NCBI RefSeq assembly: GCF_003992675.1
Contig: NZ_RZMZ01000017.1
Coordinates: forward strand, 1 to 64,000
Origin: Flagellimonas marinaquae
GTDB lineage: Bacteria; Bacteroidota; Bacteroidia; Flavobacteriales; Flavobacteriaceae
Direction of reading: 5' to 3'
Length of the DNA: 64,000 bases
The notes beneath the pieces are model-generated. The model had not been told where the DNA came from and made no database searches. It saw only the letters and a program-made list of their open reading frames with translations. Below, one piece after another: positions 18,740 through 25,486 of this stretch (position 1 is its first letter; each line of letters begins with the position of its first letter). The position numbers and the translations under genes are program-made.

Positions 18740-20290
18740 TTATGGTCTTATGGTTTTACCGTCTTTATCCTTAAAACGGTATTCTAGGTATGTATAGGCA
18801 TCCCTAGGTTGGATTTTAATCCATTTCTTGTACATTTTAAACCATTTGGAACGAATGGAAGGGAATCCTTTGGTTAGGTATGCCGCAATGAAGGGATGTA
18901 TGTTCAATACAATTCCGTTGATTTTGCGGTCCGGTTTAAGGATACGCTCCAAGTCTGCTTGGATCTTATCGATCAACACAATGGGAGCTTCCACTTCGGC
19001 ACCCGATACGTTCGGGTTTTCCTCACTGGTTTTAATGTTCATTTCGGGACGCACCCTTTGTCTGGTAATTTGGACCAATCCAAATTTACTAGGGGGCAAG
19101 ATTTTGTGCTTGGCCCTGTCGTCCTTCATTTCATTTCTTAGGTGGTCGAACAATTTGCGTCGATGGTCACCTTTGGTCATATCTATAAAATCTACCACAA
19201 TGATTCCGCCCATATCGCGCAAGCGTAATTGTCGGGCAATTTCGGTTGCGGCCAATAGGTTGACTTCAAGTGCGGTATCTTCTTGGTTTTTGGCCTTGTT
19301 GGAGCGGTTTCCGCTGTTCACGTCGATAACGTGCAATGCTTCAGTATGCTCAATAACAAGGTAAGCCCCGCGGCTCATGGATGCTGTACGGCCAAAGGAG
19401 GTCTTGATTTGACGCTCAATCCCGAATTTTTCAAAAATGGGGGCCGGACCGCTGTATTGCTTTACTATGGATTCCTTTTCTGGTGCAATTTCGTGCACAT
19501 AATCCTTTATTTGATTGTAAAGCGTTTCTTCGTCAACATAAATTCCAGTAAAGGAATCGTTGAACACATCCCTAAGGATGGATGATGCCCTGTTCAGCTC
19601 TACCAATACTTTGGAGGGATGGGGCGCTTTGTACAATTTCTTGCACATGTTTGTCCATTTGGAAAACAAGTTCTGTAGATCTTTGTCCAGTTCTGCAACC
19701 TTCTTGCCTTCTGCAACGGTACGTATAATAACACCAAAACCTTTGGGCTTAATACTCTTTACTAGACGTATAAGCCTGTCCTTTTCTTCTTTGCTCGCTA
19801 TTTTTTGGGATACCGAGACTCTGTCGGAAAAAGGTACCATGACCAAGTAGCGACCGGCTATGGAAAGCTCGGAACTGATTCTTGGTCCTTTGGTGGAGAT
19901 GGGTTCTTTTACAATTTGTACCAATAGTGACTGATTGGCTTTCAACACATCGTTGATACTGCCATTCTTATCAATGTCTTTTTCAGATGGAAAATCTTTT
20001 AGGGAGTACTCACGGAGTTTTCCCGTTCTAATTTTTTTGATGAATTTCAACATGGAAGACAGCTGCGGGCCTAGGTCGTGATAGTGCAGGAACGCATCTT
20101 TTTCATAACCTACATTGACAAATGCCGCATTTAGGCCTGTAACGGGTTTTCTGATCTTGGCTAGGAAGATATCCCCTACGGAAAAGTTGTTATTGTCTTC
20201 TTCTTTGTGTAATTCTACTAATTTTCCATCCTTTAGTAAGGCAAAATCGACTGCATCAGGAGTAGATCTTACGATTAATTCTCTATTCAC
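18740..20290 (-). CDS. rng: Ribonuclease E/G family protein
   Basis: This is a 516-residue endoribonuclease. An N-terminal S1-like domain (residues about 35-125, GDIFLAKIRKPVTGLNAAFV) precedes the 5' sensor and DNase-I-like catalytic domain. Metal-binding Asp residues are seen in LHVIDVNSG and IIVVDFIDM. The family block KFGLVQITRQRVRPEM is followed by NPNVSG, where E. coli RNase E/G has a CPxC zinc-link. No cysteine pair is present there, so dimer-of-dimer assembly by zinc is unlikely in this protein. RNase G/E initiates mRNA decay and rRNA/tRNA processing. It lies downstream of the basic peptide gene and HU on the same strand. Confidence 0.92.
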   Translation of the reverse strand: MNRELIVRSTPDAVDFALLKDGKLVELHKEEDNNNFSVGDIFLAKIRKPVTGLNAAFVNVGYEKDAFLHYHDLGPQLSSMLKFIKKIRTGKLREYSLKDFPSEKDIDKNGSINDVLKANQSLLVQIVKEPISTKGPRISSELSIAGRYLVMVPFSDRVSVSQKIASKEEKDRLIRLVKSIKPKGFGVIIRTVAEGKKVAELDKDLQNLFSKWTNMCKKLYKAPHPSKVLVELNRASSILRDVFNDSFTGIYVDEETLYNQIKDYVHEIAPEKESIVKQYSGPAPIFEKFGIERQIKTSFGRTASMSRGAYLVIEHTEALHVIDVNSGNRSNKAKNQEDTALEVNLLAATEIARQLRLRDMGGIIVVDFIDMTKGDHRRKLFDHLRNEMKDDRAKHKILPPSKFGLVQITRQRVRPEMNIKTSEENPNVSGAEVEAPIVLIDKIQADLERILKPDRKINGIVLNIHPFIAAYLTKGFPSIRSKWFKMYKKWIKIQPRDAYTYLEYRFKDKDGKTIRP

Positions 20291-20424
20291 CTGAATCGAT
20301 TTTTATTTGTCCCAGAGATTTGTCGGGACAAATGATTAAACAATATATGGAATCGGTCATTTTTCGAACCGATTGAAATTCGTTGTTTGAATCTCTATGT
20401 CAAAGAACGTAATAGGGTAAAACG

Positions 20425-20451
20425 AAAAAGTAGTTGAAACAACTACTTTTT
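20425..20451 (-). terminator. Strong hairpin overlapping the stop of the basic peptide gene
   Basis: A perfect 12-bp stem AAAAAGTAGTTG/CAACTACTTTTT has a 3-base loop. The TAG stop codon of the 29-residue peptide (20443-20445) lies inside the stem. On the minus strand it is followed by CGTTTT. Confidence 0.7.
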
Positions 20452-20532
20452 CTTGTGTCGGTTAGCTCTTCTGCGCTTCTTACGCTTGTGCGTCGCTACC
20501 TTATGTCTTTTTCTTTTCTTTCCACTTGGCAT
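20443..20532 (-). CDS. 29-residue Lys/Arg-rich peptide, ribosomal-protein-like (bS22/AURKAIP1-COX24-like)
   Basis: This short frame is MPSGKKRKRHKVATHKRKKR followed by RRANRHKKK and a stop. More than half the residues are Lys, Arg or His, with no hydrophobic core. The size, extreme charge and the RHKVATHKRKKRRR pattern resemble the AURKAIP1/COX24-type ribosomal peptides (bS22 of mycobacteria), which thread into rRNA. The resemblance is from memory and short. It lies between HU and RNase G on the same strand, and its stop codon is inside a perfect terminator-like hairpin. That it is a real gene is well supported by composition; the ribosomal role is inference. Confidence 0.75.
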   Translation of the reverse strand: MPSGKKRKRHKVATHKRKKRRRANRHKKK

Positions 20533-20561
20533 ATGCTCTTGCTTTAGTGTTGTTAATTATA

Positions 20562-20852
20562 TTATTTTACTTGTACGTTGGTCTTAACGCCTTCCACAAA
20601 TACTTTGGCCGGCTTGAATGCAGGTATATTGTGTGCAGGAATTTTGATGGTAGTGTTCTTAGAGATATTCCTACCTGTTTTTTCCGCTCTGGTCTTGATG
20701 ATAAAACTACCAAAACCTCTTAAATAAACATTATCGCCATTTTCCAATGATGATTTTACCTCCTCCATAAAGGATTCTACAGTCGCTTGCACGTCTCCTT
20801 TTTCGATACCTAGTTTCTCCGAGATCCTAGTTACAATATCCGCTTTCGTCAT
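20562..20852 (-). CDS. HU/IHF-family DNA-binding protein
   Basis: This is a 96-residue histone-like protein. The helical N-terminus MTKADIVTRISEKLGIEK is followed by the beta-arm region NVYLRGFGSFIIKTRAEKTG, RNISKNTTIKIPAHN and the terminal helix FKPAKVFVEGV. It is a small dimeric protein that bends DNA. The arm reads KIPAHNIPAFKP, in which the usual intercalating Pro is present. A TATATTTG -7 element lies 36 bases upstream on the minus strand. It diverges from mutY across 124 bases. Confidence 0.92.
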   Translation of the reverse strand: MTKADIVTRISEKLGIEKGDVQATVESFMEEVKSSLENGDNVYLRGFGSFIIKTRAEKTGRNISKNTTIKIPAHNIPAFKPAKVFVEGVKTNVQVK

Positions 20853-20887
20853 TTCGTCTTATTAATTTTCTATTTTTTTTCGGCTTG

Positions 20888-20895
20888 CAAATATA
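20888..20895 (-). promoter_or_regulatory. -7 element of the HU gene
   Basis: CAAATATA on the plus strand reads TATATTTG on the minus strand, an exact TAnnTTTG match 36 bases upstream of the HU start. No clear -33 TTTG is visible. Confidence 0.5.
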
Positions 20896-20976
20896 AACAT
20901 TATAATTAATCTTTCCCTTTAACCCTTTAATTTTAAGTATATAAACTGATACATTTGGGCTTTATTACTTTCAGCC

Positions 20977-22014
20977 ATGAGTTTTGCCCCAAAAATCCTG
21001 AATTGGTACCATGAGCATCAGCGCGATCTGCCGTGGAGACAAACCCGTGACCCTTACCGGGTTTGGCTGTCGGAAATTATATTGCAACAAACCCGCGTGG
21101 CTCAGGGAATGCCTTATTATTACAACTTTGTGGAGGCTTTTCCAACGGTTTTCGACCTTGCGAATGCACCAGAAGAACAAGTGTTGAAATTATGGCAGGG
21201 ACTGGGATATTATTCCCGGGCACGTAATTTACATGCCACGGCCAAAATGGTCGTTACAGAATTTGATGGCAATTTCCCCCAAACTTATGATGGGCTTAAA
21301 TCGCTGAAAGGGGTAGGGGATTATACCGCAAGTGCCATTGCCTCTTTTTGTTTTGATGTTGCCGAACCGGTAGTGGACGGGAATGTGTATCGAGTGCTTT
21401 CGCGATATTTTGGAGTGGACATACCGATTAATAGTACCGAAGGCATTAAATATTTTAAGGAATTGGCTAGGGAGGTTATGGATTCGGAAAACATTCGGGA
21501 CTATAATCAAGGTATCATGGAGTTTGGTGCCATACAGTGTGCTCCCAAAAAACCATACTGCCTGCTTTGTCCGTTGCAGGAAAGTTGCGTTGCCCTAAAG
21601 GAAAACAAGGTCGATGTTCTTCCCATAAAACTGAACAAAACCAAGGTCAGAAACCGCTACTTTAATTATTTGGTTTGGTTGGATGGGGACAAGAATACGG
21701 TATTGGAACAACGCAGGGGCAAGGGCATTTGGCAGAACTTGTACCAATTTCCACTTATTGAAACCGATAGTGCGATCGGGGATGGGGAATTCGAAGAAAA
21801 AATGGAAACGGACCACAAACTTGCTAAAATCGAATCCCTATCCTTATATAATAACGAACCCATTGTGCACAAACTTTCCCATCAACATTTACATACACAG
21901 TTTTGGATCCTAAAAACTTCCCATATATTAGAGGAAGGAATACCGTGGAAAAAAATCGATGATTTTCCCGTACCGGTTTTGATAGCTGATTTTATCAAGA
22001 CATTTAAAATTTAG
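20977..22014 (+). CDS. mutY: A/G-specific adenine glycosylase MutY
   Basis: This is a 345-residue base-excision repair enzyme that removes A opposite 8-oxoG. The catalytic Glu33 lies in LSEIILQQTR, the HhH motif LKGVGDYTASA spans residues 110-120, and the catalytic Asp134 lies in VVDGNVYRV. The [4Fe-4S] cluster cysteines C188, C195, C198 and C204 follow C-x6-C-x2-C-x5-C. A C-terminal NUDIX-like 8-oxoG recognition domain (about 225-345) includes HKLSHQHLH. All key residues are intact. It is the first of a mutY-ssb-gldE-gldD run with short gaps. Confidence 0.96.
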   Translation: MSFAPKILNWYHEHQRDLPWRQTRDPYRVWLSEIILQQTRVAQGMPYYYNFVEAFPTVFDLANAPEEQVLKLWQGLGYYSRARNLHATAKMVVTEFDGNFPQTYDGLKSLKGVGDYTASAIASFCFDVAEPVVDGNVYRVLSRYFGVDIPINSTEGIKYFKELAREVMDSENIRDYNQGIMEFGAIQCAPKKPYCLLCPLQESCVALKENKVDVLPIKLNKTKVRNRYFNYLVWLDGDKNTVLEQRRGKGIWQNLYQFPLIETDSAIGDGEFEEKMETDHKLAKIESLSLYNNEPIVHKLSHQHLHTQFWILKTSHILEEGIPWKKIDDFPVPVLIADFIKTFKI

Positions 22015-22037
22015 TACTTTTGACAAATTAAAGAGAT

Positions 22038-22496
22038 ATGAGCGGAACATTGAACAAAGTAATGCTGATCGGGCATTTGGGAGACGAAGTGAAAATGCAC
22101 TATTTTGAAGGAGGAAACTGCATTGGCAGATTTCCTTTGGCCACCAACGAAACCTATACCAATAGGCAGACCGGGGAAAAGGTCACCAATACGGATTGGC
22201 ATAACATTGTGGTACGTAACAAGGCCGCCGAGATTTGCGAAAAGTACCTTAGTAAAGGAGATAAAGTTTATGTGGAGGGTCGTTTAAAAAATAGGCAGTG
22301 GCAAGGAGAGGACGGCAATATGAGGTACACTACCGAAGTACATGTGCAGGATTTTACCTTTTTATCGACCAAAAAGGAAAGTATGGCCAATGCACAGTCA
22401 TCGGGTTCTTCACCTTCCAATTACCAAGAACCTACGGGTGGTCAAAGTCCGGCCGCACCCATGGATACCGAAGAGGATGATGACCTACCATTCTAA
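22038..22496 (+). CDS. ssb: Single-stranded DNA-binding protein
   Basis: This is a 152-residue SSB. An OB-fold covers residues 1-105 (LNKVMLIGHLGDEVKM, WHNIVVRNKAAEICEKYL, KGDKVYVEGRLKNRQW). A Ser/Pro/Gln-rich linker follows, then the acidic tip DTEEDDDLPF that recruits repair and replication partners. It lies 23 bases after mutY; a TACTTTTG box overlaps the mutY stop codon and could give ssb its own promoter. Confidence 0.95.
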   Translation: MSGTLNKVMLIGHLGDEVKMHYFEGGNCIGRFPLATNETYTNRQTGEKVTNTDWHNIVVRNKAAEICEKYLSKGDKVYVEGRLKNRQWQGEDGNMRYTTEVHVQDFTFLSTKKESMANAQSSGSSPSNYQEPTGGQSPAAPMDTEEDDDLPF

Positions 22497-22521
22497 ATAC
22501 AAAGTTTAAAGCAATACTACA

Positions 22522-23832
22522 TTGGATCCCGAGCCCCATAGTTTGGCATTTTACCTTTCCACTTTTAGTGGAGTATTCACCATTAAAATAGTTGTGCTAG
22601 TGCTTTTGTTGGCATGTTCTGCCCTTATTTCGGCTGCAGAGGTGGCTCTTTTTGGCCTATCTCAGACCGATGTCAACGAAATGCAGGAGAGCAATTCGTC
22701 CCGAAGTAAAATAATTGTGGAGCTTTTGGCAAAGCCCAAAAAGCTTTTGGCCACCATTTTGATTACCAACAATGCCATTAATATTGGGATAGTCCTGCTT
22801 TTTAGCTCCATAGGCAATACCATTTTTGCGGAAATCGATGGAACCCTCCGCTTTTTGTTGGAAGTAGTGGTGGCAACCTTTCTGATATTGATGTTTGGTG
22901 AAATTCTGCCAAAGATTTACGCGAACCGCAATCGGGTCCAGTTTTCCCAATTGATAGCTGTGCCATTGAAGGTGCTCAATTATATTTTCACTCCCTTGAG
23001 CTCACCCATGCGATCGGTGACGCTTTATATGGAAGATAAATTGGGCAAGAAAAAATCCAACCTGAGTATCAACCATCTATCTCAAGCGCTGGAATTGGCT
23101 TCCGAAGGAGATACTACCAAAGAGGAGCAGAAGATTTTGGAAGGTATTGTGAACTTTGGAAACACGGATACCAAACAGGTAATGTGCCCACGCATCGATA
23201 TTTTCGCACTCAACGAAAAAATGAAATTTCCAGAGGTACTGGAAGAGATCAAGGAGAATGGTTATTCACGAATCCCTGTTTTCTCGGAAAATATGGACAA
23301 TGTGCTTGGGGTGTTGTATGTAAAAGACCTATTGCCCTATATCGAAAGGAAAAATTTTAATTGGATGTCGCTGATCCGCGAGCCCTATTTTGTGCCCGAA
23401 AATAAGAAACTGGACGACCTGTTGTTGGAATTTCAGGATAAGAAAAACCATTTGGCCGTGGTGGTGGATGAATATGGGGGAACATCGGGAATCGTTACCT
23501 TGGAAGACATCATCGAGGAAATCGTGGGAGACATCAGTGATGAGTTTGATGATGAAGATTTGGTTTTTTCCAAATTGGACGATTATAATTATGTGTTCGA
23601 TGGCAAAACGGCCCTTAAGGATTTCTACCGCGTGGCCAAAATCGAAGAGGAGAATGAGTTCGAAAGCCAAAAAGGGGAATCCGAGACCATTGCCGGATTT
23701 GTGCTGGAAATTTCGGGAAGCTTTCCCAAGATTGGAGAACAAGTGTCGTTTAAGGACTATCTGTTCGTAGTGGAAAGCATGGATAAAAAACGATTAAAAC
23801 GTATTAAGGTAACTTTGCCACATGAAGCATAA
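22522..23832 (+). CDS. gldE: Gliding-motility protein GldE (CNNM/HlyC-CorC type membrane protein)
   Basis: This is a 436-residue protein with an N-terminal CNNM (DUF21) membrane domain of about four helices, beginning after residue 20 with IKIVVLVLLLACSALISAAE. A CBS pair follows (about 210-330, with GYSRIPVFSENMDNVLGVLY and NHLAVVVDEYGGTSGIVTLE), then a C-terminal CorC/HlyC transporter-associated domain. Placement between ssb and gldD identifies it as GldE, which is needed for Bacteroidota gliding. The start is TTG at 22522; no ATG precedes the membrane segment. It overlaps gldD by 11 bases, indicating translational coupling. Confidence 0.93.
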   Translation: MDPEPHSLAFYLSTFSGVFTIKIVVLVLLLACSALISAAEVALFGLSQTDVNEMQESNSSRSKIIVELLAKPKKLLATILITNNAINIGIVLLFSSIGNTIFAEIDGTLRFLLEVVVATFLILMFGEILPKIYANRNRVQFSQLIAVPLKVLNYIFTPLSSPMRSVTLYMEDKLGKKKSNLSINHLSQALELASEGDTTKEEQKILEGIVNFGNTDTKQVMCPRIDIFALNEKMKFPEVLEEIKENGYSRIPVFSENMDNVLGVLYVKDLLPYIERKNFNWMSLIREPYFVPENKKLDDLLLEFQDKKNHLAVVVDEYGGTSGIVTLEDIIEEIVGDISDEFDDEDLVFSKLDDYNYVFDGKTALKDFYRVAKIEEENEFESQKGESETIAGFVLEISGSFPKIGEQVSFKDYLFVVESMDKKRLKRIKVTLPHEA

Positions 23833-24379
23833 GATATTCTTTTTTATAGCACTCACCGTATTCTCAACGAGTTGTAAGGAGGAGGTACTGCCCAAACCAA
23901 AAGCCATGCTCCGATTGGAATATCCAGTGGCAAATTACCAAACCGCTGATGCCGGTTGTGTGTATACCTTCGACCAGAACAGTCTTTCCAATATCAAGGA
24001 AAACAAAGATTGTTCACTTGTGCTGGATTATCCGATCATGAAAGGGTCTATTTACCTCACTTATAAGCCTGTCCAAGGAAATTTGGACACCCTACTGGTG
24101 GATGCCCAAAAATTGTCGTACGAACATGTGGTGAAGGCCGATAATATTGTGGAGCAACCCTTTATCAACAAAGAAGATGGAGTCTATGGCATGTTCTACG
24201 AAGTGAGTGGCAACGCCGCTTCCCAATCACAATTTTATGTGACCGATAGCACCAATCACTTTGTTACAGGTTCGCTGTATTTTTACGCCAAACCGAACTA
24301 CGACTCCATATTACCGGCAGCCATGTACCTCCAGAACGATATCCGGAAGATCATGGAGAGCCTGCGGTGGAAAGATTGA
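23822..24379 (+). CDS. gldD: Gliding-motility lipoprotein GldD
   Basis: This is a 185-residue lipoprotein with signal peptide MKHKIFFFIALTVFSTSC and lipobox STSC. The mature sequence KPKAMLRLEYP and the C-terminal GSLYFYAKPNYDSILPAAMY are characteristic of GldD, one of the periplasm-facing lipoproteins essential for gliding and associated type IX secretion functions in Flavobacterium. It starts inside the end of gldE. The stop falls one base before the convergent lipoprotein gene, leaving no room for a separate terminator. Confidence 0.95.
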   Translation: MKHKIFFFIALTVFSTSCKEEVLPKPKAMLRLEYPVANYQTADAGCVYTFDQNSLSNIKENKDCSLVLDYPIMKGSIYLTYKPVQGNLDTLLVDAQKLSYEHVVKADNIVEQPFINKEDGVYGMFYEVSGNAASQSQFYVTDSTNHFVTGSLYFYAKPNYDSILPAAMYLQNDIRKIMESLRWKD

Positions 24380-24814
24380 TTACTGTACCGTGTCCTTGGC
24401 CAAAAGGGCCTGTGCACGTTCAATACTTCCGTTAATTTTTTCCTTTACTACTTTCACTTTTTCCTCTTCCTCGTCCAGCCATTGTTGCTTTTCTTCGGTA
24501 AGCTCCTTGCCGTTCATGATTTCGTCGTGGTTGAACCGATCGCCAAACTCCCTCATCCAATCCATCATGGCAGTGTTGGCGTCCTGTAGATCTTTCATGG
24601 CTTCTTCATACTGTTGCCCAACTTCTGTGGTATCTATTTTGGGCCTTAGCTCCCCTACGAGCTTGCCAATAGTTCCCATTTTGGGCATCACCTCGTCGTG
24701 GATGGCCATGACCTTTTCCATTTGTGATGGGCCTTCGGGGGCCTTTTTCTCTTCTTTACAGGAGATACCCACCAATAGGCAGGCTAAAGCTAGGTAAGAA
24801 ATGAATTTTTTCAT
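24380..24814 (-). CDS. Helical lipoprotein of unknown function
   Basis: This is a 144-residue lipoprotein. ATG 24814 gives signal peptide MKKFISYLALACLLVGISC with a clear lipobox. The mature chain is entirely charged and alpha-helical, rich in Glu, Lys and Met, with heptad-like spacing in the second half (TEEKQQWLDEEEEKVKVVKE), so a coiled coil is likely. Members are sometimes annotated as viral A-type inclusion protein, which is not informative. It is convergent with gldD; no functional partner is apparent. Confidence 0.75.
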   Translation of the reverse strand: MKKFISYLALACLLVGISCKEEKKAPEGPSQMEKVMAIHDEVMPKMGTIGKLVGELRPKIDTTEVGQQYEEAMKDLQDANTAMMDWMREFGDRFNHDEIMNGKELTEEKQQWLDEEEEKVKVVKEKINGSIERAQALLAKDTVQ

Positions 24815-24958
24815 GCTATTGAATTTAAAACACAAAAATAAACATGAATTGGTTAGTCAAGGGCAAGACAACTTTAATAAATTTTAATAATGAACAATTT
24901 TGGCAAGAACTGATGTCAAAAAATAAAAAAAGATATTTTTGTCCTAAAAAACATGGAA

Positions 24959-24974
24959 TGTGACATTTATCACG
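24959..24974. promoter_or_regulatory. CRP/FNR-type palindrome upstream of the copper-receptor operon
   Basis: TGTGA-N6-TCACG matches the CRP consensus TGTGA-N6-TCACA at nine of ten positions. It ends directly before the -33 TTTG (24975-24978). Its centre is about 41.5 bases upstream of the start point expected about five bases after the TACTTTTG box, which is the class II activator position. Confidence 0.5.
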
Positions 24975-25003
24975 TTTGGAAATTATAAGAGTATTTACTT
25001 TTG
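24975..25003 (+). promoter_or_regulatory. Bacteroidota-type promoter of the copper-receptor operon
   Basis: TTTG (24975-24978), 17 bases, then TACTTTTG (24996-25003), an exact TAnnTTTG match, 28 bases before the GTG start of the first gene. Confidence 0.65.
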
Positions 25004-25030
25004 CTTTAATTTTAGATCAGTAGGAAAAAA

Positions 25031-25423
25031 GTGCAGCCAAAACCCCAACATAGGATCATCAAACAGATAACCATTTCCTTGTTGTTCATTGGTATGATGA
25101 TGATCAGCAACCTACGGTTTTCGTCCATGTATGTCTACTATAGTTTGGATAGGGAAGGCTTCATAGAACAATTGTGCGAGAATAAAGATAGACCAGAGCT
25201 TAATTGTGATGGTAAATGTATGTTGGCCCAGATGCTCCGCGCACAGTCGGAAGATGATGAACCCATGCCCATCATCGGATGGGAGGAGGTTTTGGTATTT
25301 CTTGTGGATCTGCCCAACTACAGTATGAGTTTTGATGATAATCATGAAAGACATACAGTCCAGTATGTAGACCTATACACCTATCACTACACCCCAAGGC
25401 TTATAAAGCCTCCAATGATTTAA
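25031..25423 (+). CDS. Small membrane-anchored Cys-motif protein, partner of the copper receptor
   Basis: This is a 130-residue protein starting with GTG 25031. It has one hydrophobic N-terminal helix (residues about 10-27, IIKQITISLLFIGMMMIS) and a conserved-looking Cys motif CENKDRPELNCDGKCML (C49, C59, C63). The rest is acidic and Tyr/His-rich. Small Bacteroidota proteins with this CxxK-P-x-L-x-C-x-GKC-x-L pattern often precede metal-related TonB receptors (recollection). The spaced cysteines and terminal His residues suggest metal binding outside the cytoplasm. It is the first gene of a two-gene operon; 63 bases separate it from the copper receptor. No enzymatic function is implied. Confidence 0.7.
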   Translation: MQPKPQHRIIKQITISLLFIGMMMISNLRFSSMYVYYSLDREGFIEQLCENKDRPELNCDGKCMLAQMLRAQSEDDEPMPIIGWEEVLVFLVDLPNYSMSFDDNHERHTVQYVDLYTYHYTPRLIKPPMI

Positions 25424-25486
25424 GATGCCCCCTAGAACCGGTAGTCAAACCCTGCCGAACATGTCAAATCTTAAATCAAATTCAAA

